Below, piece after piece: positions 36,941-45,541 of a stretch of 64,000 nt of DNA (positions are counted from its first letter, which is position 1; every line of letters begins with the position of its first letter). The notes beneath the pieces were generated by a model, which made no database searches, was not told the origin of the DNA, and saw only the letters and a list, made by a program, of their open reading frames with translations. Location of the stretch: positions 1,116,001-1,180,000 of the forward strand of contig CAVYXK010000019.1 of the NCBI GenBank assembly GCA_963772445.1, read 5' to 3'. Origin of the DNA: CAVYXK01 sp963772445. GTDB lineage: Bacteria > Pseudomonadota > Alphaproteobacteria > Acetobacterales > Acetobacteraceae. Both the position numbers and the translations under genes were made by a program.

Positions 36941-37796
36941 CTACTGCAGAGCAACGCCGAGCCGGCCGGCAACATCCTGGATGAATTGCCAGGCTACCCG
37001 GCCTGATCGCGCTCCCCGGGTCACCGACCACTCGACTGCTTGCGCACGCAGCGCGTCGGGCGCAATCGGCAGACGCATGCTGGCCGCATATCCCTCTACC
37101 ATCGCGAAATAAGTCTCCTGGTCGCAGTTGTGGAAACCGATCCACAACCCGAAGCGGTCGGATAACGACACCTTCTCTTCCGTTGCCTCCGACGGGTTGA
37201 TTGCGGTCGAACGCTCGTTCTCGATCATGTCGCGCGGCATCAGATGCCGGCGGTTGGATGTCGCGTAGAACAGCACATTGTCCGGACGTCCTTCGATCCC
37301 ACCCTCGAGAATCGATTTCAGCGACTTGTAATCGGAATCCTCGCGTTCGAACGACAGATCGTCACACAGTACGAGGCAGCGGCGTGCCTTGCCGCGCAAC
37401 ATATCGAGCAACTCGGGCAACGAGCGCACATCCTCGCGGTGGATCTCGACCAGCGCCAGGCTACCGGGAATCGTTTGGTTCACCACCGCATGCGTCGCTT
37501 TCACTAGAGACGACTTGCCCATCCCACGCGCGCCCCACAACATTGCATTGTTGGCCGGCAACCCGCGGGCGAAGCGCAACGTGTTATCCAGCAGAATCTG
37601 CTTCTGCCGGTCCAACCCCTTCAGCAACGCGAGCTCAACCCGGGATATCTTTACCACCGGGACCAGCCGCGGTGGCGCCGGGTGCCAGACGAACGCCTCG
37701 GCCGCATCAAGGTTAGCCGGCGCCGGCGGGGTCGGCGCCAGCCGCTCCAGCGCGTCGGCGAGGCGGCTCAATTGCTCAATCAGACACTGGTCCATG
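36941..37796 (-). CDS. DUF815 family P-loop ATPase
   Basis: 284 residues. Walker A is MLWGARGMGKSSLVKA and Walker B is RRCLVLCDDLSFE; an arginine-rich sensor follows (NVLFYATSNRRHLMPRDM). DUF815 proteins are AAA-type ATPases of unknown function, common in Proteobacteria. The ATG at 37796 is chosen over the 33-residue longer frame. It is divergent from yajC. Confidence 0.88.
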
Positions 37797-37886
37797 CGGC
37801 AATCCCGAAAGCTTGACGGGGGGGAGGCGGAAACTATGGTCCGGCCCCAATCGCCGCAACCCGCCACCCTCCGCGACAGGACCATC

Positions 37887-38264
37887 ATGCTCATCACGCC
37901 TGCCTACGCCCAGGGCCTTGCCGGAAGCTTCGGCAGCGCGTCGCAGTTTCTGCCGCTGGTGCTGATCTTCGTCGTGTTCTATTTCCTGCTGATCCGCCCG
38001 CAGCAGCAGAAGCAGAAGGATCAGCGCCGGATGCTTGTGGCGATCAAGCGCGGTGACCGGGTGGTGACCGGCGGCGGCATCTTGGGCGTGGTGCAACGCG
38101 TGCCGATGGTGACCGACAAGGACGGCAAGCAGGTGGCTTCGTCCGAGATCGAGGTGGAGATCGCGCCCAATGTCCGCGTGACCGTGCTGCGCGACACGAT
38201 CAGCACCGTGATCAAGCCTGCTGTTGCCAACGATACGAAACCGCCGACCAAGAAGGCATCGTAG
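37887..38264 (+). CDS. yajC: Sec translocon accessory protein YajC
   Basis: 125 residues. One N-terminal membrane helix (PLVLIFVVFYFLLIRPQQQK) is followed by the YajC core VAIKRGDRVVTGGGILGVV. It is an inner-membrane partner of SecDF. secD and secF, often next, are not here; an intergenic repeat follows instead. Confidence 0.93.
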   Translation: MLITPAYAQGLAGSFGSASQFLPLVLIFVVFYFLLIRPQQQKQKDQRRMLVAIKRGDRVVTGGGILGVVQRVPMVTDKDGKQVASSEIEVEIAPNVRVTVLRDTISTVIKPAVANDTKPPTKKAS

Positions 38265-38276
38265 CTCCCCCAAACA

Positions 38277-38425
38277 CCTCTCCCGCTCTGCGGGAGAGAG
38301 CCTGCCCTCGGGCTCCGACCCGAGGGTCGCCGCGCGCAGCGCGGCGGGTGAGGGTGCGGCGGGCGAGATCCTCACCCGGTTCGCACCGCAAACCGACTTC
38401 TCCCACAAAGCGGGAAAGGCAGACC
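38277..38425. repeat. Dispersed intergenic repeat with hairpin
   Basis: CTCTCCCGC and GCGGGAGAG pair around TCT (38278-38298). The tail continues with CTCGGGCTCCGACCCGAGGG and GGCGGGTGAGGG. The first 70 bases match the repeat at 25790-25866. It lies between yajC and gapR, which converge. Confidence 0.65.
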
Positions 38426-38435
38426 CAGGCGGTGA

Positions 38436-38705
38436 TTACATCCCCAACGCCCGCCGGTACACATCGAGCAGTGATTCCTGCTCCTCGATCTCGGCCGGTT
38501 CCTGCCGGCGCAGGCGAATGAGCTGACGCAGCACCTTCACATCAAACCCTGCCGATTTCGCCTCGGCGTAGATGTCCTTGATGTCATTGCCCAGCGCCTT
38601 GCGCTCCTCCTCCAAACGCTCGATGCGCTCGACAAGGCTGCGCAGCCGATCCGCCGCAATGCCACCCGTTTCCGTCTTCGGTTTCTCAGCCAGCTTCAAC
38701 GCCAT
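38436..38705 (-). CDS. gapR: DUF2312 nucleoid protein, GapR-like
   Basis: 89 residues, nearly all helical: ADRLRSLVERIERLEEERKA, LGNDIKDIYAEAKSAGFDVK and VLRQLIRLRRQEPAEIEEQE. This is the DUF2312/GapR family, which binds over-twisted AT-rich DNA ahead of forks and polymerases in Alphaproteobacteria. The ATG at 38705 is preferred over 38726. Confidence 0.9.
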   Translation of the reverse strand: MALKLAEKPKTETGGIAADRLRSLVERIERLEEERKALGNDIKDIYAEAKSAGFDVKVLRQLIRLRRQEPAEIEEQESLLDVYRRALGM

Positions 38706-38760
38706 CCCGTGCCGCCCCGATTGCAAGGGCGGCGGGGATAGCGCCGCCGCAGAGTCGCGG

Positions 38761-39072
38761 TCAATGACCGGAGCTGGCTTTCGCGAGCGCCGCCTTCTGC
38801 CCGGCTGTCAACTCAGTCTGGTACTTCGCTTGCCACTCCTTGTAGGGCATACCGTACACGATCTCCCGTGCGTCGGAATCGGCAAGACCGATCCCCTTTG
38901 CCTCCGCCCCTTCACGGTACCAGCGGCTCAGACAATTGCGGCAGAACCCAGCGAGGTTCATCAGGTCGATGTTCTGCACATCCGTCCGCTCGCGAAGATG
39001 CTGCAGCAGGCGGCGAAACGCCGCAGCTTCCAGCGCGGTGCGGGTGGCATCGTCGAATGCAGGGGCGCCCAT
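38761..39072 (-). CDS. DUF1244 family protein
   Basis: 103 residues. The conserved core has AAFRRLLQHLRERTDVQNID, LMNLAGFCRNCLSRWY and DAREIVYGMPYKEWQAKYQ. The paired cysteines in FCRNC suggest metal binding. Function is unknown. The ATG at 39072 follows GGAGGAG; longer frames to 40131 are antisense shadow. Confidence 0.85.
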   Translation of the reverse strand: MGAPAFDDATRTALEAAAFRRLLQHLRERTDVQNIDLMNLAGFCRNCLSRWYREGAEAKGIGLADSDAREIVYGMPYKEWQAKYQTELTAGQKAALAKASSGH

Positions 39073-39141
39073 CTCTGCTCCTCCTTGATCCAGCCCTGAA
39101 CATGGCGTGCTCTGCCCGCTTTCGCCATACTCCACCGCTCG

Positions 39142-40434
39142 ATGGAGAACCGGCCAGACATGGAATGGGACGATATGCGGGCACGCGCCACGTTGCGCGC
39201 GCTGTTCGATGCCGCGGTGGCTGCCGCCGACCCGCGCAAGGTCCTGGCGGCACATCTGCCCGACAAGCCTGGCGGACGCTGCGTCGTCGTAGGTGGAGGA
39301 AAATCCGCCGCACTGATGGCCGCCGCATTGGAGGAGGCGTGGCCCGATGTCGCGTTGTCCGGCACCGTCGTCACCCGCTACGGCCATGCCGTGCCCACTC
39401 GCCGCATTGAGGTGATCGAAGCCTCCCACCCCGTGCCCGACGCGAACAGCGAGTATGGTGCGCGTCGGCTGCTGCAGCGTGTGCATGGTCTGACCGCCGA
39501 CGATCTTGTGCTGGCCCTGATCTCGGGCGGCGGCTCGGCGCTGCTCGCTCTGCCTGCGCCGGGACTGACGCTCGCCGACAAGCAGGCGATCAACCGCGCT
39601 CTGCTCGCCTGCGGCGCCACAATCACTGAGATGAACACCGTCCGCAAACATCTCTCCGCGATCAAGGGCGGACGACTTGCCGCCGCGGCTGCCCCGGCCC
39701 GCGTGGTGACGCTGGCGATCAGCGATGTGCCTGGTGACGATCCGGCGGTGATCGCCTCCGGCCCGACCGTGCCGGATCCCACCACCTTTGCCGATGCCCG
39801 CGCCGTGATCGCGCGCTACGGAATCGAGCCGCCGCCCGCATTGGCCGCGCGCCTCGCACAGGACGAGGACGAGACGCCGAAGCCTGGCAGCCTGCCGGAC
39901 GGCGAGTTCCGGTTGATCGCGACGCCGATGATGGCGCTGGCGACAGTGGCGGAGGCAGCAAGCGGGCTCGGCCTGACCCCTCTGATCCTGGGCGATGCGC
40001 TGGAAGGCGAGGCACGTGAGGTCGGCACTGTGATGGCCGGCATCGCCCGCAGCGTTCGCGTCCATGGCCAACCGCTGGCGGCGCCGACGCTGCTGCTGTC
40101 CGGAGGGGAAACGACGGTGACCATCGGCCACGGACCGGCCGGGCGCGGCGGGCGAAACACCGAGTTCCTATTGGGCCTGTCGATGGCGCTCGGTGGCGCG
40201 CCCGGCATCTGGGCGGCCGCCGGCGACACCGACGGCATCGACGGCACCGAGGATGCCGCCGGCGCCATCATCGCACCGGACACGCTTGCCCGCGCCCGCG
40301 CGATAGGGCTCGATCCACGCAAGCTTCTTACGGGCCACGACAGCTACACCCTGTTCAACGTCCTCGGTGACCTGATCCGCACCGGCCCGACGCTAACCAA
40401 CGTCAACGACATCCGTCTGCTCCTGATCCAATGA
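39142..40434 (+). CDS. Glycerate 2-kinase (MOFRL type)
   Basis: 430 residues. The N-terminal domain has CVVVGGGKSAALMAAALEEA and LALISGGGSALLALPAPGLT. The C-terminal MOFRL-type part has LLLSGGETTVTIGHGPAGRG and GRNTEFLLGLS, then AAGDTDGIDGTEDAAGA. It phosphorylates glycerate, usually to 2-phosphoglycerate. The start is the first of several nearby ATGs (39142, 39160, 39175). Confidence 0.9.
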   Translation: MENRPDMEWDDMRARATLRALFDAAVAAADPRKVLAAHLPDKPGGRCVVVGGGKSAALMAAALEEAWPDVALSGTVVTRYGHAVPTRRIEVIEASHPVPDANSEYGARRLLQRVHGLTADDLVLALISGGGSALLALPAPGLTLADKQAINRALLACGATITEMNTVRKHLSAIKGGRLAAAAAPARVVTLAISDVPGDDPAVIASGPTVPDPTTFADARAVIARYGIEPPPALAARLAQDEDETPKPGSLPDGEFRLIATPMMALATVAEAASGLGLTPLILGDALEGEAREVGTVMAGIARSVRVHGQPLAAPTLLLSGGETTVTIGHGPAGRGGRNTEFLLGLSMALGGAPGIWAAAGDTDGIDGTEDAAGAIIAPDTLARARAIGLDPRKLLTGHDSYTLFNVLGDLIRTGPTLTNVNDIRLLLIQ

Positions 40435-40526
40435 ACCTCCCCCCTTGCGGGAGGGGGCAGAGGGGAGGGGGCCGCCCAGCCCGTCCGATCCTATTGACGC
40501 CGCCCCTCCCGGACCTCCGCAAGGAG
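40432..40526. repeat. Dispersed G/C-rich palindromic repeat
   Basis: CTCCCCCCTTGCGGGAGGGG followed by GAGGGGGCC. It is the same pattern as the site hit by the IS4-like element (7545-7565 joined to 9164-9190). It lies between glycerate kinase (plus) and the LLM protein (minus), which converge. Confidence 0.6.
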
Positions 40527-41732
40527 TTATCCCCCCGCCACGGGGCCGGCCACCTGCACAGCATTCGGGCCGAAGCGCTCGCGGAACGGTGCGGTGTCGA
40601 TCTCCTCCAGCACGATGTCACCCTTCAGCACTTGGCGCTTCCATTCCTGGTGCGCCGGTTCGGCAGCGTGGAATTCCGGCATAACTTCGCGCGCGAACAG
40701 CTCCAGGCTCTCACAGATATGGGCGTGCGCATTGCGTCCCGCCTGATTGAGCAGAATCACCTGGTCAATGTTCGAGCCGGCGAACCGACGCAGCTTGTGC
40801 CGTAAAGTCTCCGGCGAGCCCACCAATCCGCCGGACAGAGCACGTGCAGCCGCCTCCGGGTTGGTACGTTTCCAGGCATTGTACTCGTTCCACAAGCTGA
40901 CCGTCCCCGGTTTAGCCCGCTCGCGGCCAGCCGCGGCATTGTAATAACGCAGCGCAAACTGGAAGAAGGTGACGCCGTCGGCGCGGCTACGCGCCTCCTC
41001 GTCGGTTTTGGCGCACATGAAATAGCTGACCAACGCGATGTTGGGGTTCGTCTGGTATTCGGTCAGCTTCTCCTGCCGCTTGGTAAAGGCGTTGTAGTAG
41101 GCGTGCACCCAGGCGTGTGCGGCCTCGGCGGACAGGAACTGGAACCCCAACGCGCCCATGCCGCGACGGCCCGCCATCTCGATCGTTTCGAGCTGAGAGC
41201 ACGCCACCCAAAGCGGCGGATGCGGCCGCTGCACCGGCTTGGGCAGCACGTTGCGCAGTGGGAATTTGAAATACGGTCCGTCGTATTCCCAGCCTTCATG
41301 CGTGAACATCGGCAGCACGCAGCGGATGCCATCTTCCCAGATCGCCCGCTTCTCCTCCATCGTGCGATGAAAGCCGCCAAGCTCGGTGATGCTGGCAGCC
41401 TCCCCGGTGCCCAGCTCCACACGCCCGTTGCTGACAAGGTCGAGGCAAGCGACGCGCTCGGCCACGCGCGCCGGGTGATTGGTGGTAAGCTGGATGATGC
41501 CGTGGCCGAGCCGGATGCGCTTGGTCCGCTGACTGGCAGCCGCGAGGAATACTTCGGGCGACGGTGAGTGGGAGTATTCCTCCAGGAAATGATGCTCTAC
41601 CTCCCAAGCGTAGTCATAGCCCAGTTGGTCGGCCAGCCCGATCTGGTCGAGCGCGTTCTGGTAGAGCGTGTGCTCGTCGTCCGGCACCCAGGGCTTTGGT
41701 AGCTGCAACTCGTAGAAAATGCCGAATTTCAT
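40527..41732 (-). CDS. LLM-class flavin-dependent oxidoreductase
   Basis: 401 residues. Family signatures are KFGIFYELQLPKPW at the start, YAWEVEHHFLEEYSHSPSPE, RIRLGHGIIQLTTNHPARVA and GRVELGTGEAASITELGGF. It is a flavin-dependent monooxygenase of unknown substrate. The ATG overlaps the stop of the ectoine-synthase-like gene by four bases, so the two are co-translated. Confidence 0.9.
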   Translation of the reverse strand: MKFGIFYELQLPKPWVPDDEHTLYQNALDQIGLADQLGYDYAWEVEHHFLEEYSHSPSPEVFLAAASQRTKRIRLGHGIIQLTTNHPARVAERVACLDLVSNGRVELGTGEAASITELGGFHRTMEEKRAIWEDGIRCVLPMFTHEGWEYDGPYFKFPLRNVLPKPVQRPHPPLWVACSQLETIEMAGRRGMGALGFQFLSAEAAHAWVHAYYNAFTKRQEKLTEYQTNPNIALVSYFMCAKTDEEARSRADGVTFFQFALRYYNAAAGRERAKPGTVSLWNEYNAWKRTNPEAAARALSGGLVGSPETLRHKLRRFAGSNIDQVILLNQAGRNAHAHICESLELFAREVMPEFHAAEPAHQEWKRQVLKGDIVLEEIDTAPFRERFGPNAVQVAGPVAGG

Positions 41733-42133
41733 GGATGTGCTCCGGCACCGGTCGGAGGGGCGTAACTGCCATCGGCTTGATGGGTCTCTGACCCTGCCAA
41801 CGCGGGATAGAATACGCAGACAAGCCGAAGTTCACCCTTGGTCGCGCGAACTATGTGCGCGTCGTTCTTGTCGAGTGCATAAACCGTTCCGGGGCGGATG
41901 GGAAATACCTGTCCGGTCGCCAGATCCTCCACCTCGCCTTCGCCGCTGATGCAATAGTTCGTTTCGAGATGATGTTTGTAGTGCATGCGCTGCTCGGTTC
42001 CGGCGGCAACGATTGTGTCGCTCAGCGAGCACCCCATTGCATCGGACCGCACAATGAGCCGGCGACTTTGCCACCCGGGACCATGGACATCCCGTTCCGT
42101 GCCGCGGATATCATCAAGCGTTCGAACAATCAT
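41729..42133 (-). CDS. ectC: Ectoine synthase-like protein, orphan EctC
   Basis: 134 residues. The cupin core is typical of EctC: DIRGTERDVHGPGWQSRRLI, YKHHLETNYCISGEGEVEDL, IRPGTVYALDKNDAHIVRA and LRLVCVFYPALAG. EctC cyclises N-gamma-acetyl-diaminobutyrate to ectoine and binds iron. No ectA, ectB or ask gene is nearby, so ectoine cannot be made from this locus alone. The ATG at 42133 is the family start. An in-frame glutathione-S-transferase fragment upstream extends the open frame to 42406 but is not part of EctC. It is coupled to a flavin monooxygenase. Confidence 0.85.
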   Translation of the reverse strand: MIVRTLDDIRGTERDVHGPGWQSRRLIVRSDAMGCSLSDTIVAAGTEQRMHYKHHLETNYCISGEGEVEDLATGQVFPIRPGTVYALDKNDAHIVRATKGELRLVCVFYPALAGSETHQADGSYAPPTGAGAHP

Positions 42134-42406
42134 CGCCTCGTCTCCCCTCCATCCCGATCTCGACAGCTCGCCTCCCCGACCGCAGCGGCAGGTGGTCTCC
42201 GGACCAGCCAACTCGGTATATGGAACACCATCAACCATAAGCGTGGGAACACGTCCGTCCGGGTTTAGCCGCAAGTACTCGCTGCTACGCTGGGCACCGG
42301 CGCCGATGTCCACCAGCACCGCCTCAAACGGGACGCCCATCTCTATCAGCATCCAGTGTACCGCCATGCTGGCCGCGCCCGGTGAGTAGTAGAGGGTGTA
42401 GCTCAC
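42134..42406 (-). pseudogene. Glutathione S-transferase N-terminal fragment
   Basis: About 70 residues of a thioredoxin-like GST N-terminal domain (YTLYYSPGAASMAVHWMLIE, then YLRLNPDGRVPTLMVDGVPY). It ends abruptly at TELAGPETT and continues in frame into unrelated residues leading to EctC. The helical C-terminal domain is gone. It is probably a deletion scar, though a fused GST-EctC product is formally open. Confidence 0.7.
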
Positions 42407-42559
42407 AACCTGTCCCCGAATTTGTCACCTCGTGCGACACCTGCGCGCGGTCGTGGTGAATGTCGGCGATTTCCACCATCCACCGCAAGATCGGCCGGGT
42501 CCGATATGATGTCGTCGCGGCTCCGAGCCGCTGGCAGCCTTCGGAGAAGGCTGGTGATA

Positions 42560-43051
42560 TCAGAAGATGCCCGCCGCGATTCCCGAAGCCAGGGCGGCAC
42601 CAAGTTCCTCGCACCGCGTCAGCTCCGCGCGGCCGATAGTCTTCGGTGCCAGAATCGCTTCCGGCGTCTGGGCGCGCGTGCAGACGATCAGCGGTTCGGC
42701 GACCGCGCGGAGCCGCCAGCCAGTGGTGATGCGGGCAATCTGGCGCGCTGCATTGCGGCCGTCGCTGCCAGCGCAGATCAATGTCGCATAAGGCCGCCCG
42801 TTGACGCGGTCCAGCACCGGATAATAGGTGCGGTCGAAGAACTCCTTCATCTGGCCAGCCAACGCTCCGAGGTTCTCCGGCGTGGCGAAGATGTAGCCAT
42901 CGGCCGCCAACACGTCCGTCGCTTGCGCCTCGACCGCGGAGAGCACGCGAACAGTCACATCCGGCTCGATGCTTGCGCCGTGGTGCGCCGCTTCGGCCAT
43001 TTGGCGGGTGCCCCCTGTGCGGGAATGAAACACGATCAGCAGTGTCTTCAT
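42560..43051 (-). CDS. Flavodoxin-like NAD(P)H-dependent reductase
   Basis: 163 residues. The FMN-binding loop is IVFHSRTGGTRQMAEA; the later loop is DGYIFATPENLGALAGQMKE followed by FFDRTYYPV. It resembles flavodoxin/WrbA-type NAD(P)H oxidoreductases. The ATG at 43051 puts KTLLIVFHS at the N-terminus. Confidence 0.8.
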   Translation of the reverse strand: MKTLLIVFHSRTGGTRQMAEAAHHGASIEPDVTVRVLSAVEAQATDVLAADGYIFATPENLGALAGQMKEFFDRTYYPVLDRVNGRPYATLICAGSDGRNAARQIARITTGWRLRAVAEPLIVCTRAQTPEAILAPKTIGRAELTRCEELGAALASGIAAGIF

Positions 43052-43158
43052 TTCCTCATTTCGGATCAATGGGGATAAGATGGGATCGAACGTTTGCTAA
43101 CGTTGCCCGCAACCAAGTGAAGCAACTTTCCGCCAGATGCACCTGCTGCGCGCCGCGA

Positions 43159-43626
43159 TCACTCCGGCACGCTGGGCCCGCTCTTCCCGGCCCTTTCCCC
43201 GCTTCCCCCTCCTGCAACGGGAGGCGTAGCGTTCCGCCGCGCCGCTCGCCGCAGTCTGGGCTTCGGTTGTGGCGCCGTTGCGTCCAACGTGGCGTGGATG
43301 CTCGCCACCGTCGCCGGCGGCAATCGCCGGATGGTCTGCGCCAAACGGTTCGCCAGCGCAGTTTGTTCCGGTGTCAGGCCGGACGTATCGACCAGCACCC
43401 GCGGCCGCGACAGTCGCGCGAGGCGCGCCAGCTCTTCGGCGTCGTCCCAGATCAGGCCGAAGAGCTCGTTGACCTGGTGCACCAGCCCGACGCTCGGCGC
43501 GCCGCGCTTGCCGTGCTCCAGTGCCGACAAATAGGCGGCGCTCACCTGCAGCTCGGCCGCGAGTCGCCGCAGGGTCACGCCGCGCTCGGCGCGCAGTCCG
43601 CGCAGGCGCGCCCCGAACGGGGTCAC
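43159..43626 (-). CDS. XRE-family transcriptional regulator
   Basis: 155 residues from a GTG. The N-terminal helix-turn-helix reads RLRGLRAERGVTLRRLAAEL, QVSAAYLSALEHGKRGAPS. A middle segment (HQVNELFGLIWDDAEELARL) and a basic disordered tail follow. It is divergent from the nitrile-hydratase-like operon with about 165 bases between, so it may regulate that operon. Confidence 0.82.
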   Translation of the reverse strand: MTPFGARLRGLRAERGVTLRRLAAELQVSAAYLSALEHGKRGAPSVGLVHQVNELFGLIWDDAEELARLARLSRPRVLVDTSGLTPEQTALANRLAQTIRRLPPATVASIHATLDATAPQPKPRLRRAARRNATPPVAGGGSGERAGKSGPSVPE

Positions 43627-43792
43627 GGCGACCCCACCGACGGCGGTTCAACTCGGGTCATGTCGCTTTGCACGGAACAGCATCCTTCGCCCTGCGTCCC
43701 AGGCGCATCCGACGGACTCGCGTCATGCTGCCCGCGGCGGCCCATCCTGCCAAGCTTGCCGCTGGGGCGGCGGACCCCCTATTTTTCGCGGC

Positions 43793-44101
43793 ATGGACAA
43801 GGATGTGCCCCGCGCCCATCACGACCTCGGCGGCGTGACGAAATTCATGTGTGCGCCGATTGAGACCGAGCCGCACGCGCTAAACGCATTTGACAAGCAG
43901 GTCGATGCGCTGCGCCAGGTGCTCGGCCTCAAGGGCCTGATGACGGTCGATGAGCTGCGCCGCGGGATCGAGGAGATCCCCGAAGCCCAGTACCACCGGC
44001 TCAGCTACTACCAGCGCTGGATCCGCTCGATCGCCGCCACCCTGCTGCGCAAGGGCGTGGTCACCGAGGCCGAGCTCGCGGCCGCGCTGGAGCACCGCTG
44101 A
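43793..44101 (+). CDS. NHase/SCNase beta subunit, N-terminal-half protein
   Basis: 102 residues. Matches the N-terminal helical half of nitrile hydratase beta: HHDLGGV at the start, then DELRRGIEEIPEAQYHRLSY, YQRWIRSIAATLLRKGVVT and EAELAAALEHR. In ordinary nitrile hydratase this half is fused to the SH3-like half; here they are separate genes, as in thiocyanate hydrolase and toyocamycin NHase. It overlaps the next start as TGATG. Confidence 0.8.
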   Translation: MDKDVPRAHHDLGGVTKFMCAPIETEPHALNAFDKQVDALRQVLGLKGLMTVDELRRGIEEIPEAQYHRLSYYQRWIRSIAATLLRKGVVTEAELAAALEHR

Positions 44102-44385
44102 TGGCCGCATTCGCTCTGGGCGCAGCGGTGCGGGTAAAGGACGACTGGCCGGAGAGCCGCGGCCCGGCGCACATCCGCACGCCGCATTATCTCCGCGGAA
44201 GAGAGGGGCGGGTGGTGCGCCGCCTGGGCACCTTCGCCAATCCCGAGGACCTTGCCTTCGCCCGCCCGGCCGCGCGCTGCTCGCTCTATCACGTGGCCTT
44301 CGACCAGCCCTCGGTGTGGCAGGAGGGGCATCCGGGAGACGAATTGCTGGTGGAAATATTCGAGCACTGGCTGGAGCCGGCATGA
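44101..44385 (+). CDS. NHase/SCNase beta subunit, C-terminal-half protein
   Basis: 94 residues with the SH3-like fold: AVRVKDDWPESRGPAHIRTP, HYLRGREGRVVRRLGTFANP, and the tail YHVAFDQPSVWQEG. It corresponds to the C-terminal half of nitrile hydratase beta. Overlaps on both sides (TGATG upstream, ATGA downstream) argue for fixed stoichiometry with the two partners. Confidence 0.8.
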   Translation: MAAFALGAAVRVKDDWPESRGPAHIRTPHYLRGREGRVVRRLGTFANPEDLAFARPAARCSLYHVAFDQPSVWQEGHPGDELLVEIFEHWLEPA

Positions 44386-44966
44386 GCACGATCCTGGAAA
44401 CCGACGGCGAACGCCTGCTCGCGGCACTCGGCGTGCTGCTTGCCGAAAAGGGCATCGCAAGTCCGGCCGAGATCGCCGAACGCATTGCGATCACCGACCA
44501 GGCGAGCCCGGCGCAGGGCGCGCGGATGGTGGCGCGCGCCTGGACCGACCCGGCGTTCCGCGCCCTGATGCTGGAGGACGGGACGCGCGCGGCCGAGGAA
44601 ATCGGCGTAGCGATGCGCGGCATGCCACCGCTCGGTGTGCTGGAGAACACGCCGGAGCTGCACAACCTTGTCGTCTGCACGCTGTGCAGTTGCTATCCCC
44701 GAGCGGTGCTGGGTTATCCGCCGTTCTGGTACAAGTCCGCCGCCTACCGGGCGCGCGCCGTGCGCGATCCGCGCCGGCTGATCGCCGAATGGGGCACCGT
44801 GCTGGCCGACGGCGTGCGGGTTCGGGTGGTCAATTCCACCGCCGACTACCGGTGGATGGTGCTGCCGATGCGCCCTGCCGGCACCGAAGGCTGGAGCGAG
44901 CCGCGTCTGGCCGGGATCGTGCGCGAGGGCGACATGATCGGGGTGACGGTCCCGCAGGCCGCCTGA
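44382..44966 (+). CDS. NHase/SCNase catalytic (alpha/gamma-type) subunit
   Basis: 194 residues. The metal site VCTLCSCYP is the cobalt-type form (threonine in CTLCSC; iron enzymes have serine). Its cysteines normally become sulfinate and sulfenate. Other family segments are MVARAWTDPAFRALML and LVVCTLCSCYPRAVLGYPPF followed by WYKSAAYRARAV. Converts a nitrile to an amide, or thiocyanate to carbonyl sulfide and ammonia; the substrate cannot be decided here. No metallochaperone gene is seen next to it. Confidence 0.85.
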   Translation: MSTILETDGERLLAALGVLLAEKGIASPAEIAERIAITDQASPAQGARMVARAWTDPAFRALMLEDGTRAAEEIGVAMRGMPPLGVLENTPELHNLVVCTLCSCYPRAVLGYPPFWYKSAAYRARAVRDPRRLIAEWGTVLADGVRVRVVNSTADYRWMVLPMRPAGTEGWSEPRLAGIVREGDMIGVTVPQAA

Positions 44967-45034
44967 CCCCGGCCGCTTGCCCTGCTCGCCGCCACCCCGC
45001 TAGGCTTTCCGCCAACGGAGGGGAGGGCAGTGCA

Positions 45035-45496
45035 ATGAGTGCCGAGCAGCGGTTGAAGGATCTCGGGTTGGTGCTGCCGCCACCGCCACCGCCCGCCGGC
45101 ACTTATGTGCCATACCGGCTTGCCGGGAACCTGCTGTTCCTTGCCGGCGTCGGTCCGCGCGCGGCGGACGGTTCGATGATTATGGGCAAGGTGGGCGCCA
45201 ACGTCCCGCTCGCGCGCGCGGTCGAGGCGGCGCGGCTGTGTGGCCTCAGCCTGCTGGCCAACATGCGGGCCGCCGCCGGCTCGCTCGACCGGGTCGATAC
45301 GGTGCTGAAAGTGCTCGGCATGGTGAACGCCGTGCCCGATTTCGGCGACCACCCCAAGGTGATCGACGGCTGCACGGATCTGTTTGTCGCCGTGTTCGGC
45401 GAGAACGGACGCCCAGCCCGTGCCGCCGTCGGCATGGGCAGCCTGCCATTCAACATCGCCGTCGAGATCGAGGCGATCGTGCTGTTGAAGACATAG
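45035..45496 (+). CDS. RidA-family protein
   Basis: 153 residues, RutC/YjgF-like with the longer N-terminus. Conserved parts are PYRLAGNLLFLAGVGPRAAD, RLCGLSLLANMRAAAGSLDR and VGMGSLPFNIAVEIEAIVLL. RidA proteins hydrolyse reactive enamines or imines. The usual catalytic Arg near the C-terminus is not obvious here, so it may belong to a noncanonical subgroup. It lies 68 bases after the NHase-like operon. Confidence 0.85.
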   Translation: MSAEQRLKDLGLVLPPPPPPAGTYVPYRLAGNLLFLAGVGPRAADGSMIMGKVGANVPLARAVEAARLCGLSLLANMRAAAGSLDRVDTVLKVLGMVNAVPDFGDHPKVIDGCTDLFVAVFGENGRPARAAVGMGSLPFNIAVEIEAIVLLKT

Positions 45497-45541
45497 CCGG
45501 ACGCAGCGGGCCGCCCGACTGACTAAACCGGTGGCCGACGG

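Noticed and set aside
35527..36984. 485-codon plus-strand frame overlapping the M20 peptidase
   Set aside because: An off-frame reading with Arg/Gly-rich composition; the peptidase frame has the metal motifs.
38761..40131. Long minus-strand frame from DUF1244 through glycerate kinase
   Set aside because: Only the last 103 codons are DUF1244; the rest is the antisense of the kinase.
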